The notes under the pieces are model-generated. The model did no database searches and was not told the DNA's origin. It saw nothing but the letters and a program-made list of their open reading frames with translations. This document shows positions 52,595 through 62,220 of a stretch of 64,000 nucleotides of DNA, piece by piece. Positions within the stretch are counted from its first letter, which is position 1. Each line of letters begins with the position of its first letter. A program made the translations under genes and the position numbers. The DNA is from Vibrio aerogenes (GTDB lineage Bacteria > Pseudomonadota > Gammaproteobacteria > Enterobacterales > Vibrionaceae): NCBI RefSeq assembly GCF_024346755.1, contig NZ_AP024861.1, positions 2,232,001 through 2,296,000 of the forward strand. Direction: 5' to 3'.

Positions 52595-53638
52595 ATGATG
52601 AAAACATTATTACCCACTTCAACGGCAGGCAGTTTGCCTAAACCTTCCTGGCTGGCACAACCGGAAACGCTTTGGTCTCCCTGGAAATTACAGGATGAGG
52701 CGTTAGTTCAGGGCAAACAAGATGCCTTGCGTTTGTCTTTGCTGGCACAGCAACAAGCGGGCATTGAGATTGTCAGTGACGGTGAGCAAACCCGCCAACA
52801 CTTCGTCACGACCTTCATTGAACATCTTAACGGGGTGGATTTCGATCAGCGTAAAACCGTGAAGATTCGGGATCGTTATGAAGCGAGTGTTCCGGTGGTG
52901 GTTGGTGATGTGTCGCTGAGCAAACCCGTGTTTGCAGAAGATGCAGCCTTTTTACGCCAGCAAACCCAGCAGCCGATCAAATGGGCCTTACCGGGGCTGA
53001 TGACCATGGTCGATACACTGTTCGATGATCATTATCACAGCCGGGAAAAACTCGCGTGGGAATTTGCCAAAATTCTCAATCAGGAAGCCAAAGCATTACA
53101 AGCGGCGGGAGTCGATATCATTCAGTTTGATGAGCCGGCCTTTAATGTGTTCTTTGATGAAGTGAATGACTGGGGCATCGCCGCACTTGAAAAAGCGATC
53201 GAAGGGCTTGAATGTGAAACGGCCGTGCATATTTGCTATGGCTACGGCATCAAAGCCAATACCGACTGGAAGAAAACGCTGGGCTCAGAGTGGCGCCAAT
53301 ATGAAGCGATTTTCCCCAAGCTACAGCAGTCAAATATCGATCTGATCTCACTCGAGTGTCACAACTCCCGCGTGCCAATCGATCTGCTTGAACTGTTGCG
53401 TGGCAAAAAAGTCATGGTCGGCGCGATCGACGTCGCCACCCATACGATTGAAACGCCGGAAGAAGTGGCACAGACGCTGCGCAAAGCACTTGAGTTTGTC
53501 GATGCAGATAAACTCTACCCGTGCACCAACTGCGGCATGGCCCCTCTGCCCCGTGACGTGTCAAACGCCAAACTGGCGGCTCTGAGTGCCGGGGCTGAAA
53601 TCGTGCGTCAGGAGCTTTCTGCTTTGAAGGCATCTTAG
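52595..53638 (+). CDS. mesD: Core-MetE methionine synthase MesD
   Basis: 347 residues, the C-terminal MetE-like half only. Zinc ligands: ISLECHNSR (Cys, preceded by the His of AVHICYG) and LYPCTNCGM (Cys). IVSDGEQTR and IQFDEPAFNVFFDE are typical of the short family. It makes methionine from homocysteine using a methyl donor other than methyl-folate. The 180-bp gap after mesX has repeated TTTTTTAAAGTACC-like stretches but no terminator. Both genes lie behind a MetR box. Confidence 0.88.
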   Translation: MMKTLLPTSTAGSLPKPSWLAQPETLWSPWKLQDEALVQGKQDALRLSLLAQQQAGIEIVSDGEQTRQHFVTTFIEHLNGVDFDQRKTVKIRDRYEASVPVVVGDVSLSKPVFAEDAAFLRQQTQQPIKWALPGLMTMVDTLFDDHYHSREKLAWEFAKILNQEAKALQAAGVDIIQFDEPAFNVFFDEVNDWGIAALEKAIEGLECETAVHICYGYGIKANTDWKKTLGSEWRQYEAIFPKLQQSNIDLISLECHNSRVPIDLLELLRGKKVMVGAIDVATHTIETPEEVAQTLRKALEFVDADKLYPCTNCGMAPLPRDVSNAKLAALSAGAEIVRQELSALKAS

Positions 53639-53740
53639 ATTGTTCACGGGTTTGGCATTAACGGATTTGTGCAGTTAATAATTAATTGAGACTGCACACT
53701 CCGCCATCGGGCATTCGGCCAGGTAGCATGCTTTCTCTAT

Positions 53741-53992
53741 TTACTTTTTCTCTTTCACCGGCAGCTTTTTCAAACCGGGGGTTTCCATTTGTAACTTGTT
53801 GAACAAATCTTCTTCCTGCTGCCGGATATTGTGATGACATGCCTGAATCTGATCTCTTAAATCACTAAGCTCAATCACCGTAAACTGGTTTTCTTCAATA
53901 TGCAGATAATCCGCTTTACTCAGCTGGTTATTGCTATACCCAAGCAACCTGAAGATGCTCTGTTCAGTGAGACTTGTTCGGGCTTGAAACAA
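53741..53992 (-). CDS. Small hypothetical protein
   Basis: 83 residues, charged and helical (LSKADYLHIEENQFTVIELSDLRDQIQACHHNIRQQEEDLFNKLQME), with a lysine-rich C-terminus (KKLPVKEKK). Amino-acid balance looks like a real protein with a coiled-coil. No family recognised. It lies between mesD and the AraC gene on the opposite strand. Confidence 0.4.
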   Translation of the reverse strand: MFQARTSLTEQSIFRLLGYSNNQLSKADYLHIEENQFTVIELSDLRDQIQACHHNIRQQEEDLFNKLQMETPGLKKLPVKEKK

Positions 53993-54366
53993 GGCACTCC
54001 TTCTTTATAACGAAAGAGGGAAAACATAGTTATTCTACGTCGAAAATCAGTAACGCTGGGGCAAGCCCGGACAAACTCACCCGCAGGGCGTCAGCCGAAA
54101 CGCACATCTCACATGATTTAATACTCATGAAACAAACTCATATCAATCTGGAAAATAAACGGATCATCTGGATGTGTCTGGTGGAGCAAATAGACAAGGG
54201 CATGGATGGCTTGAGCGGTTTGCGGAACCAGATATCCGGATCAGCAAATGACTTAGAATGGTATCGGTACCCGGCGAAACCCCACCTTTCTTCTGGTGAA
54301 TTGCGGATAAGTTCGCTACATTCATTTTTCATTCAGTCTGTCGTGTCAGGATTTACCCGGATATTT

Positions 54367-55143
54367 ATGAAATTTTGTGATGAAACCCTGAGCCCCCCGA
54401 TACTTGCGTATGCACACAATTATTCCCATGGGGAGGTTGAACCACCTCATACGCATCAGTGCGCTCAGTTCTTACATGCGCTGAACGGTGTGATTCGGGT
54501 CGATACGCCATCAGCGTCGTGGGTTGTGACAACGAATCAGGGGCTGTGGATACCTGCCGGCATTTCACACAGTCTACGAATCACAGGCGACGTGCGGGTG
54601 CGGACGCTTTTTGTTGATCCCATGGCCAGAGCCGATCTTCCTAATACTTGTGTGTTAGCGAAAGTTTCATCGTTGCTGACCAGTTTAATTGTGGCGGCCG
54701 TCTCGCTGCCGGATATCCGGATTGCGGGAACACGGGAAGAACGTATCTTCGAACTGATACTGGATGAACTACGTTTATTAAACCCGATTGATTTTTATCT
54801 GCCCAACCCAACAACAGAGGCATTGGTTAAGCTCTGTCAAAACGTCTCTGAGCGTCTTGCACACCCGTGGACCGCTTCTGATGCTGCCAAATTTTTAGGT
54901 CAAAGTGAGAGAACCATATCCCGGCGCTTTCAGCAAGAACTGGGCCTGACGTTTACAGAATGGCTGCGCCAGAGAAGGCTCCTCCACGCTTCTGAGCTTT
55001 TAGCCAGCGGAGATAGCGTTTTAGAGACCGCATTAGCGATTGGATATGACAGCCCCAGCGCATTTAGCGCGATGTTTAAAAGCCGGACCGGGCTGTCTCC
55101 GAGTGAATATGCGCTGATGGCAATGCCATCCGATCTCAGTTAA
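54367..55143 (+). CDS. AraC-family regulator with cupin sensor domain
   Basis: 258 residues from the ATG at 54367, chosen because the cupin (YAHNYSHGEVEPPHTHQCAQFLHAL, GLWIPAGISHSLRIT) starts just after it; a frame open upstream to 53974 has no homologous look. The C-terminal double helix-turn-helix: TASDAAKFLGQSERTISRRFQQELGLTFTEWLRQRRLLHASELL and AIGYDSPSAFSAMFKSRTGLSPSEY. It is convergent with leuA, overlapping by 4 bp. The target is unknown; such proteins often control exporters or their neighbours. Confidence 0.8.
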   Translation: MKFCDETLSPPILAYAHNYSHGEVEPPHTHQCAQFLHALNGVIRVDTPSASWVVTTNQGLWIPAGISHSLRITGDVRVRTLFVDPMARADLPNTCVLAKVSSLLTSLIVAAVSLPDIRIAGTREERIFELILDELRLLNPIDFYLPNPTTEALVKLCQNVSERLAHPWTASDAAKFLGQSERTISRRFQQELGLTFTEWLRQRRLLHASELLASGDSVLETALAIGYDSPSAFSAMFKSRTGLSPSEYALMAMPSDLS

Positions 55144-56822
55144 AACGTCACGTGAGTCTGTACGAGATGAGCATAAGCATTCAGCAATGCCTGCAAAGAA
55201 GCTTTGGTTGCATCTTCTTCAATCGCGACACCAAAAACACTAGCATTAGACATCGCAGGCTGTAGCTGTACATAACCCGCCGCTTTACTCCGTGTTTGCG
55301 ACCCCAGCGTATGTTCGTGGTAATCGATAATATTGACGTGAAGACCAAATTGTTCCGTTAACCCGCTGAGCAAGGCAGACATCATGCCGTTCCCCGCACC
55401 GGTGCATACAATGTCTTTGCCGTTGTGACGCATCCGGACTTCAATGTGTTGACCCTGCGCTGTTGGCTGGCTGTGATAGTGCTGCAAACTCAAGACGGGG
55501 TTTTTCACCAAACCATAAGATTGCCTGAATAATTGCCATAATTCTGACAGGGAAATTTCACACCCCGATCGATCAGTATGGACTTTCACTTTTTGACTTA
55601 AATCAGCCTGAAGCATTTTAGGCAGCCTCAATCCGTGGTTTTCCTGGAGTAGCCATGCCGCACCACTCTTGCCTGACTGACTGTTGACCCGGATCACTTC
55701 TTCATAATTACAGCCTAAATCCATAGGATCGATTGGCAGATAAGGGATATTCCAGTGTTGCTTCAACGTCGCATCATACGCAGAGAATCCTTTTTTGATC
55801 GCATCTTGATGCGAACCGGAAAAGGCAGTAAACACCAGCCTTCCTGCATATGGATGACGCGGATGTACCGGGAGTTCATTGCACTGTTCAACGAGTTCAA
55901 CCGTGCGCCGGATATCGGGAAAACGCAATGTGGGATCAATTCCCTGTGAATAAAGGTTTAATGCGAGCGTGACCAAATCAACATTCCCGGTACGCTCACC
56001 ATTACCGAATAAGCAGCCTTCGACCCGTGTTGCGCCTGCTAACATGGCAAGTTCGGCACTGGCGACCCCAGTTCCCCGATCATTATGCGGATGAATGCTG
56101 ATAGTCACGTGCCCGGGTGAATGAAAGTGACGAATAAAATGTTCGATCTGATCAGCAAAAACATTGGGGGTGTTACATTCAACGGTGGTTGGCAGATTGA
56201 TAATCAGCGGCCTTGTTTCCTCCGGCTGCCATACAGACGCGACGGCTTCACAGATTTCAAGTGCAAACGCTGCTTCAGTAAAATTGAACGTTTCTGGTGA
56301 ATACTCAAGCGTCCACACCGTTTCAGGATGCTTTTCACATAACGTTTTGATCTGTTTAGCCCCATCAACAGCCAGCGCCAGAGTCGCCTGTTTGTCCTGA
56401 GAAAACACAAGATCTCTGAATGACGGCGCCGTCGCATTGTACAAATGAACAATCGCCTTAGAAGCACCTTTCAGGCTCTCAATCGTTCGCTCAATCAAGT
56501 CGCGTCTGGACTGTGTAATCACCTGAATCGTCACATCATCAGGAATCAACCTGTCCTCAATCAAACACCGGACAAAATCAAAATCGGTTTGTGATGCTGA
56601 TGGAAATGCAACTTCAATCTCCCTGAACCCACACTCAACGATGTGGTTGAAAAGTTTCAGTTTCTTCTCAATACTCATCGGATTCGATAAAGACTGGTTC
56701 CCATCCCGTAAATCGGTGGAACACCAGCGCGGGGCTTTCTCCAATTGCCTTGATGGCCAGGTTCTCTGCGGAAAACGGATAACGGGGGCAGCCCGGTATT
56801 TCTCTGATGGTCTGTCTAACAT
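55140..56822 (-). CDS. leuA: 2-Isopropylmalate synthase, long LeuA2 form
   Basis: 560 residues. RWCSTDLRDGNQSL with the catalytic Arg-Asp, EVAFPSASQTDFDF, SIHPHNDRGTGVASAELAMLAGATRVEGCLFGNGERTGNVDLV (metal His pair), and a C-terminal regulatory domain with GQHIEVRMRHNGKDIVCTGAGNGMMSALL. It condenses acetyl-CoA with 2-oxoisovalerate, first step of leucine synthesis. This longer form is the kind found without leuBCD, unlike the operon LeuA of Vibrio, so it may be a second copy or an acquired one. No attenuation leader is visible. Confidence 0.9.
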   Translation of the reverse strand: MLDRPSEKYRAAPVIRFPQRTWPSRQLEKAPRWCSTDLRDGNQSLSNPMSIEKKLKLFNHIVECGFREIEVAFPSASQTDFDFVRCLIEDRLIPDDVTIQVITQSRRDLIERTIESLKGASKAIVHLYNATAPSFRDLVFSQDKQATLALAVDGAKQIKTLCEKHPETVWTLEYSPETFNFTEAAFALEICEAVASVWQPEETRPLIINLPTTVECNTPNVFADQIEHFIRHFHSPGHVTISIHPHNDRGTGVASAELAMLAGATRVEGCLFGNGERTGNVDLVTLALNLYSQGIDPTLRFPDIRRTVELVEQCNELPVHPRHPYAGRLVFTAFSGSHQDAIKKGFSAYDATLKQHWNIPYLPIDPMDLGCNYEEVIRVNSQSGKSGAAWLLQENHGLRLPKMLQADLSQKVKVHTDRSGCEISLSELWQLFRQSYGLVKNPVLSLQHYHSQPTAQGQHIEVRMRHNGKDIVCTGAGNGMMSALLSGLTEQFGLHVNIIDYHEHTLGSQTRSKAAGYVQLQPAMSNASVFGVAIEEDATKASLQALLNAYAHLVQTHVTF

Positions 56823-56963
56823 GGTTCATCTGTCCTTTCCTGAAAAAGAAAAACTGATGTTAGAAGAGTTTGGATATGAAATCTGAAGAGAAGCTGACGA
56901 CAATCGTCGCATTTTGGACAAATGCAGGCGCGTGGTCATTCACAGTTTTGGCTCTCGTTAACT

Positions 56964-56989
56964 TTCGTTCCCACGCTCCGGAGAACGAA
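56964..56989. repeat. REP-like hairpin variant
   Basis: TTCGTTC (56964-56970) pairs with GAACGAA (56983-56989); the left arm includes CGTTCCCACGCTCC as in the other REP-like units, but the right arm is different. It lies between the leuA and toxin-antitoxin genes. Confidence 0.5.
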
Positions 56990-57000
56990 GAGAACAAAGG

Positions 57001-57309
57001 TTACGCTAGTACACCTAATCCCTTATCCGCCACCAGATTTAACAATTTCAACGATGGACCATTCGGTTTCTTCTGACCTTGTTCCCATTTCTGCACGGTG
57101 GATTTGCTGATATTCAGATAGGCAGCAAAAACACCTTGACTGGCACGGTTTTGGGTACGAATTGCTTTGATTTCTTTAGCAGAAAACGTTTTAACCAGCG
57201 GCAGGCAAAGGGTATCGAATTCCCGCATCGTCGTGTCTTTCATGACACCTGCTGAATGTAGATCATGCGCAGTATGATGCACAGTTTCTAAGATAGATTT
57301 ATTCATCAT
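57001..57309 (-). CDS. HigA-type antitoxin (XRE helix-turn-helix)
   Basis: 102 residues from the ATG at 57309 (SD GAGG, 6 bases). The C-terminal half has KEIKAIRTQNRASQGVFAAYLNISKSTVQKWEQGQKKPNGPSLKLLNLV, a complete XRE domain; the N-terminal half would bind the toxin. It overlaps the upstream toxin gene by 11 bp and likely represses the pair. Confidence 0.85.
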   Translation of the reverse strand: MMNKSILETVHHTAHDLHSAGVMKDTTMREFDTLCLPLVKTFSAKEIKAIRTQNRASQGVFAAYLNISKSTVQKWEQGQKKPNGPSLKLLNLVADKGLGVLA

Positions 57310-57673
57310 CTTCAACCTCAATTAACGCGCCATGCTCAATAGCAAGGCCTAGAGCGTGTTCAGAATAGTTCAGGAGCTCAATGGCTAATTGCTTTAGCGC
57401 TTTTAACTCATCAGGAAGAATATTCGAGCGGGCATTTTTGGCAAAACCATAGATAAAAAATGCCTGATGATGAGCTTGATACACCAAAACAGTTCTGGCG
57501 CCACTACGCTTTCCTCGTTGAGCAAGCGAGACACGCTTTTTAATCACATGCCCGCCCAAATCAGCATCGACAAGACCATATTCAATCTCATGGACTGCCG
57601 TCAATAGCGCCAGATCATTGAGTCCGGTTTTGATTGCCCATTTGTGAAAAGCTCTGGTTTTGAATATCCTCAT
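57299..57673 (-). CDS. RelE/HigB-type toxin
   Basis: 124 residues from the ATG at 57673 (SD GGAAA). MRIFKTRAFHKWAIKTGLNDLALLTAVHEIEYGLVDADLGGHVIKKRVSLAQRGKRSGARTVLVYQ and FFIYGFAKNARSNI are those of the RelE-superfamily toxins with toxin-first gene order (HigB2 group), which cut mRNA on the ribosome. Toxin and antitoxin genes overlap and form one mRNA. Confidence 0.85.
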   Translation of the reverse strand: MRIFKTRAFHKWAIKTGLNDLALLTAVHEIEYGLVDADLGGHVIKKRVSLAQRGKRSGARTVLVYQAHHQAFFIYGFAKNARSNILPDELKALKQLAIELLNYSEHALGLAIEHGALIEVEDDE

Positions 57674-57828
57674 GAATATTTCCAATAAAGTGTAGTATTA
57701 GGTGCTATAGTTTTCAATCAGATTTTCCAGCATGCCGAAAATGAATTAAACAAAAAACGATAGAACCGGAAATATACGAGTGAATTCAAAATAATATCCA
57801 AACAACATCAGAACTATCAATCGGGCAT

Positions 57829-57853
57829 AAAAAAACCAGCCCGAAGGCTGGTT
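57829..57853 (-). terminator. Rho-independent terminator of ybiT
   Basis: AACCAGCC (57834-57841) and GGCTGGTT (57846-57853) with a CGAA loop; the AAAAA run next to it becomes the T tract on the minus strand. It lies 29 bp beyond the ybiT stop. Confidence 0.9.
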
Positions 57854-57882
57854 TCTCAACAATCAACAGAAAGAAAAAACAG

Positions 57883-59478
57883 TTATCCGATTAATCCCTG
57901 CTTTGCCAGATACTCATCATAAGTGCCGTGGAAATCATTCACACCCTGTTTGGTGATCTCGATGATACGCGTCGCAATGGATGACACGAACTGACGGTCA
58001 TGGGAAACAAACAGCAGTGTGCCTTTGTAGTTCTCCAGCGCCAGGTTCAGGGCTTCGATCGACTCCATATCCATGTGGTTGGTTGGCTCATCCATCAGCA
58101 GAATATTTGGCTTTTGCATGATCAGCTTACCAAACAGCATTCGTCCCTGCTCTCCCCCGGAAATCACTTTGACGGATTTCTTAATATCATTCTGTGAGAA
58201 TAACATCCGGCCAAGAATGCCACGCACGACCTGCTCGTCATCGCCTTCCTGCTTCCACTGTCCCATCCAGTCCATCAGGTTCATCTCTTCACTGAACTCG
58301 TGAGCATGGTCCTGCGCATAGTAGCCGATGTTGTTGTTCTCAGACCATTTGATCTCACCGGCTTTGGGAGTCATCACGCCCGCAAGCGTATTCAGCAGCG
58401 TCGTTTTACCGATCCCGTTTTCACCGATAATCGCAATCCGCTCACCGACTTCCACCATCAGATCAACGTCTTTAAACAGGATATTCTCGTCGTAACCTTG
58501 CGTCAGCCCGGTCACTTCCAGTGCATTACGGAACAGTTCTTTTTCCTGATCGAAACGGATAAACGGCGACTGACGGCTGGAAGGTTTCACTTCATCCAAC
58601 TGAATTTTGTCCAGCTGCTTCTGGCGGGAAGTGGCCTGTTTTGCCTTCGATGCGTTCGCAGAGAAACGGCTGACAAAGGTTTGCAGCTCTGCAATCTGTG
58701 CCTTTTTCTTCGCATTATCTGCGAGCAAACGCTCACGCGCCTGTTCTGCGGCACACATATATTCATCGTAGTTACCGGTAAACAAACGCAGTTCCCCGTA
58801 ATCCAGATCCGCCATATGGGTACAAACCGTATTCAGGAAATGACGGTCGTGCGAGATGATAATCATGGTGCAGTCCCGCGCCAGCAGCGTTTGCTCCAGC
58901 CAGCTGATGGTATGCATGTCCAGGTTGTTGGTCGGTTCGTCAAGAAACATAATGTCCGGTTCAGCAAACAGTACCTGTGCCAGCAACACCCTAAGTTTCA
59001 GGCCGGGCGCAATTTCACTCATCAGGCCGAAATGCTGCGCTTCCGGAATGCCCAGACCCAGCAACAGTTCCCCGGCACGCGCTTCAGCGGAATAACCATC
59101 CATCTCGGCGAATTCGGTTTCCAGATCGCCAACGCGCATGCCGTCTTCATCAGACATTTCCGGCAGCGCATAAATGCGGTCACGCTCTTCTTTTACTTTC
59201 CATAACTCTTTATGTCCCATGATGACCGTATCAATCACCGAATAGTCTTCAAACGCAAATTGATCCTGACCTAATTTGGCAATCCGTTCATTCGGATCGT
59301 ATGAAACCGTACCCGAAGACTGTTCCAGTTCCCCACCAAGAATTTTCATCAGCGTAGACTTACCACAGCCATTCGCACCGATTAAACCGTAGCGGTTTCC
59401 CTGACCGAATTTGACAGAGATATTTTCAAATAATGGCTTATCGCCAAATTGCATTGTGATATTAGCAGTTGATAACAC
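57883..59478 (-). CDS. ybiT: ABC-F ATPase YbiT
   Basis: 531 residues. Two ATP-binding cassettes: Walker [10 protein letters not shown] and GENGIGKTT, Walker [10 protein letters not shown] and MDEPTNHMD, and an arm/linker ([43 protein letters not shown]) between them. Sequence is close to E. coli YbiT, a ribosome-associated translation factor without membrane domains. The first signature motif is degenerate ([15 protein letters not shown]), as in other YbiT proteins. It is monocistronic with a strong terminator. Confidence 0.95.
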   Translation of the reverse strand: MLSTANITMQFGDKPLFENISVKFGQGNRYGLIGANGCGKSTLMKILGGELEQSSGTVSYDPNERIAKLGQDQFAFEDYSVIDTVIMGHKELWKVKEERDRIYALPEMSDEDGMRVGDLETEFAEMDGYSAEARAGELLLGLGIPEAQHFGLMSEIAPGLKLRVLLAQVLFAEPDIMFLDEPTNNLDMHTISWLEQTLLARDCTMIIISHDRHFLNTVCTHMADLDYGELRLFTGNYDEYMCAAEQARERLLADNAKKKAQIAELQTFVSRFSANASKAKQATSRQKQLDKIQLDEVKPSSRQSPFIRFDQEKELFRNALEVTGLTQGYDENILFKDVDLMVEVGERIAIIGENGIGKTTLLNTLAGVMTPKAGEIKWSENNNIGYYAQDHAHEFSEEMNLMDWMGQWKQEGDDEQVVRGILGRMLFSQNDIKKSVKVISGGEQGRMLFGKLIMQKPNILLMDEPTNHMDMESIEALNLALENYKGTLLFVSHDRQFVSSIATRIIEITKQGVNDFHGTYDEYLAKQGLIG

Positions 59479-59645
59479 AGGACATTCCAGATTGGTTTAA
59501 AACATAAAAAAGCCAGCCATAAAAAAACAACTTCAGGCCAACTCCGCAAAACGAGCGCTATGTTAGCAGGTTCTGTGATGAACATCACCCTGTAAAGAAA
59601 AATCTGTTAACATCTGAAATTCAAAATAACAATAAGGAGATTGTC

Positions 59646-59948
59646 ATGGTCACATGCTATGTAAAATACATCATTGATCCAAAGAAAATGGCTGAGTTTG
59701 AAGCCTATGCAAAGATGTGGATGCCACTGGTAGAGAAATTCGGCGGCCAACACCTTGGCTACTTTCTGCCTTCAGAAGGCGCAAACAATGTCGCTCTGGC
59801 TTTATTTACCTTTGAATCTCTGGCAGCTTACGAACAATACCGGCAGGATTCATTCGCCGATAAAGACTGTCAGGCGGCTTTTCAGTATGCCGAAGAAACC
59901 GATTGTATCGTCAGCTACGAGCGGAGTTTCTTCCGCCCTGTCATATGA
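59646..59948 (+). CDS. NIPSNAP-family protein
   Basis: 100 residues, a single ferredoxin-like alpha/beta-barrel domain: YVKYIIDPKKMAEFEAYAKMWMPLVEKFGGQHLGYFLPSEG, then LALFTFESLAAYEQYR and SYERSFFRPV. Such small proteins form dimers and have no agreed function. The ATG has AAGGAG upstream. A stem-loop about 80 bp beyond the stop probably ends the transcript. Confidence 0.85.
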   Translation: MVTCYVKYIIDPKKMAEFEAYAKMWMPLVEKFGGQHLGYFLPSEGANNVALALFTFESLAAYEQYRQDSFADKDCQAAFQYAEETDCIVSYERSFFRPVI

Positions 59949-60026
59949 AAAAAATTAAAATGATCATGGTCAGCACATCAAAATGTATCTGAAAGGCTGA
60001 GCTGATACAGAATAAACACCGTAATC

Positions 60027-60046
60027 AACGCCCCGGACAGGGCGTT
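60027..60046. terminator. Stem-loop between the NIPSNAP and GNAT genes
   Basis: AACGCCC (60027-60033) and GGGCGTT (60040-60046), 6-base loop, with AATT after it but no T tract. Position suggests termination of the NIPSNAP transcript. Confidence 0.45.
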
Positions 60047-60082
60047 AATTCAAGACACAGATAAAAGGAACATCATCAACAC

Positions 60083-61003
60083 ATGCTTGACTACATGCTG
60101 CACACTTTCTCATTTCTGCCCTACCCACCACAAGTACTGAAAGATAATCTGGAAACGTTTTTATCAGAACATCTGGCATACTGTGATGATCCTGATTTTT
60201 CGGCACGCTTCCCTTTTGAGCAAACAGGTCTTGACCAGTCCTTCTTTCTGCAAAAAGTCATACATACCGATGGAGAAGCCTATCTGACCGGCCCGCGTTA
60301 TCTGGGTGGTGATATCAACCAACCTTTTATTGAGCTGCTTGCATCCACGGCCCCGGTCACCGCCGAAGCAGCCCGGCAAATTTTCGACCGCTGGCAACCT
60401 CTTCAGGCGAAAGAAATCCGGATACTGCGTCGTCCCGGAGCCAACCTGCCGGGCGTAACCGATCAGCTGATTTATATTGGTGAGATTCCCCAAACCCCGG
60501 ATGAACCGTCCCTGAATAAACCATTCCTGAATAAACAAGACAACAACGTCCGTCTCAGAACCGCGCAATCCGCTGATCTGGACTGGTGCCAGCAAGCGAT
60601 TGAAACCTCTTATCAGGAAACATTCCGCCAACTGCCACAATTAAAAGGCCAATTAGAACCCACAGAAGGTACAGCGCTCAAAGACGCCATCACCCACGCC
60701 AGTGCGTGGATCATTGAAGAAGAAGGCATACCTGCGGGTCTGATCATCTGCGCTCCGGATGCCTATGCATTTATTGGCGGCTATTGCATCACCGGGGAAA
60801 TTATTCTGCCGCAATTCAGGGGCAGGAATCTGGCGGCCAAAGCACAGCGACAGCTCTCCCGTCAGAGATTAACCCACCCCGAAAATCACTTACTGATCGG
60901 CACGATCGCCAGAGATAACATCCCATCCAGACGCAGCGCAGAAAAAGCCGGACGCAAGGCATTACTGGAATATGCGTTTATGCGGCCGGAAGATTTTGCA
61001 TGA
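60083..61003 (+). CDS. GNAT-family acetyltransferase with N-terminal extension
   Basis: 306 residues. About 150 N-terminal residues (LDYMLHTFSFLPYPPQVLKDN...) have no motif I recognise and are followed by a GNAT domain: NVRLRTAQSADLDWCQQAIETSY, GGYCITGEIILPQFRGRNLAAKAQRQL (acetyl-CoA loop in Q-F-R-G-R-N-L) and DNIPSRRSAEKAGRKAL. It may be a two-domain GNAT with a degenerate first half. The acceptor is unknown. Confidence 0.75.
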   Translation: MLDYMLHTFSFLPYPPQVLKDNLETFLSEHLAYCDDPDFSARFPFEQTGLDQSFFLQKVIHTDGEAYLTGPRYLGGDINQPFIELLASTAPVTAEAARQIFDRWQPLQAKEIRILRRPGANLPGVTDQLIYIGEIPQTPDEPSLNKPFLNKQDNNVRLRTAQSADLDWCQQAIETSYQETFRQLPQLKGQLEPTEGTALKDAITHASAWIIEEEGIPAGLIICAPDAYAFIGGYCITGEIILPQFRGRNLAAKAQRQLSRQRLTHPENHLLIGTIARDNIPSRRSAEKAGRKALLEYAFMRPEDFA

Positions 61004-61010
61004 ACATACA

Positions 61011-61035
61011 GGGAGCCATCGCTCCCTTTGGGTTT
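61011..61035 (+). terminator. Terminator after the GNAT gene
   Basis: GGGAGC (61011-61016) and GCTCCC (61021-61026) with a CATC loop followed by TTTGGGTTT. Seven bases beyond the stop, it also faces the truncated VOC gene. Confidence 0.75.
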
Positions 61036-61190
61036 ATTGCGGGCCGCGCAAACCAATCAAATTACCGAACGGGTCTTCCACCTGACACATCGCCAGCCCG
61101 TTATCAATCTCAAGCGGGCCACGATATAACACCGCCCCCAATGACTGAAAAAAGGCCAGTGAATCAGTGCAATGAGCGCCCACCACCCTG
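61034..61190 (-). pseudogene. C-terminal remnant of a VOC/glyoxalase-family gene
   Basis: The minus-strand frame ending in TAA at 61036-61034 reads GAHCTDSLAFFQSLGAV, then LEIDNGLAMCQVEDPFGNLIGLRGPQ. The DPFGN-x-x-GL ending is diagnostic of the vicinal-oxygen-chelate superfamily. No start or N-terminal half is present: upstream lies the end of the isoaspartyl peptidase gene. The original gene was evidently cut when the peptidase genes arrived. Confidence 0.7.
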
Positions 61191-61222
61191 AGCGGCCGGT
61201 ATATTGCTTAGTTTCAGGCAGA

Positions 61223-62152
61223 TTATTCATAGATCTTCGACTGAGCTGGTTGGTTTGATCCTCCCCAGCCTCGATACATACCTTCAGTATTAAACGGAAG
61301 ACTGATGTTGCCTTTATGATCAACAGCGATGACACCGCCGCTACCACCAGTACTTGGTAAGTCTTTAAACACAACATGATGAGTTGCCTGCTCCAGGCTC
61401 TCGTTTGCCAGCATCATTCGGGATGAAATGTTGTGAGCAACGACATGACGTAAAAAATGCTCGCCATGGCCAGTAGCAGAAACTGCACAAGTTTGATTGT
61501 TGGCATAGGTACCTGCACCAATGACTGGTGAATCACCAATACGACCATACTGCTTATTTGTAATGCCCCCTGTTGATGTTGCAGCGGCCAGATTGCCATG
61601 CTTATCAAACGCAACAGCACCTACAGTCCCATACTTGTAGTCATGATCTGTGGGTTCAAGAATAACCGCTTGTGCTTTTATCGCAGACTGTAACTGCTGG
61701 TAACGCAAATCCGTCGAAAAATAATCATTTTCAACCTGTGGTAGCCCTTGTACCCGGGCAAACTGCTCTGCACCTTCTCCGCCTAAATACACATGAGGTG
61801 AATTCATCATTACCTCACGGGCAACATCGATTGGGTTAGGACTAAAACGAATACCCGAAACCGCTCCGGCTTCCAGATTTTTACCGCACATAATAGATGC
61901 ATCAAGTTCATGATTGCCCTGATGATTGAATACTGCACCTTTTCCTGCATTAAACCATATACTGTCTTCAAGACGATTTACCGCTTTTTGGACAACATCA
62001 AGCGCATCAGCCTCAGCCTTCAGAGCTGCTAACCCTTCTTCAACGATGCTTTTTAATACTGATTTAATTTCTGATTCCTGAGCCGGAGTTAGCTTTCCTT
62101 TAGACATTGCACCAGCCCCACCATGAATCACGATGGCATATTCATTTGGCAT
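61223..62152 (-). CDS. iaaA: Isoaspartyl peptidase / L-asparaginase (Ntn hydrolase)
   Basis: 309 residues from the ATG at 62152 (SD AAGGAAG, 9 bases). AIVIHGGAGAM at the N-terminus, NAGKGAVFNHQG, and the self-cleavage site YGTVGAVAFDKHGNLAAATSTGG, with the Thr becoming the nucleophile of the beta subunit. It removes beta-aspartyl residues from isoaspartyl dipeptides and hydrolyses asparagine. A longer frame upstream to 62257 overlaps the previous gene and is unlikely. Last of three peptidase genes on the minus strand. Confidence 0.9.
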   Translation of the reverse strand: MPNEYAIVIHGGAGAMSKGKLTPAQESEIKSVLKSIVEEGLAALKAEADALDVVQKAVNRLEDSIWFNAGKGAVFNHQGNHELDASIMCGKNLEAGAVSGIRFSPNPIDVAREVMMNSPHVYLGGEGAEQFARVQGLPQVENDYFSTDLRYQQLQSAIKAQAVILEPTDHDYKYGTVGAVAFDKHGNLAAATSTGGITNKQYGRIGDSPVIGAGTYANNQTCAVSATGHGEHFLRHVVAHNISSRMMLANESLEQATHHVVFKDLPSTGGSGGVIAVDHKGNISLPFNTEGMYRGWGGSNQPAQSKIYE

Positions 62153-62220
62153 ACAACACACTTCCTTTGGATATAAAGGAGCTGTTAACCTCATAAGGAC
62201 AGCTCCCAAATTTATATTTG

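Noticed and set aside
53974..54366. N-terminal extension of the AraC gene
   Set aside because: The open frame upstream of 54367 has a non-protein-like composition and would make the protein about 130 residues longer than the family norm.
58300..59205. 301-residue plus-strand ORF opposite ybiT
   Set aside because: Antisense shadow of a highly conserved gene; composition rich in H, Q and F as expected from reversed codons.
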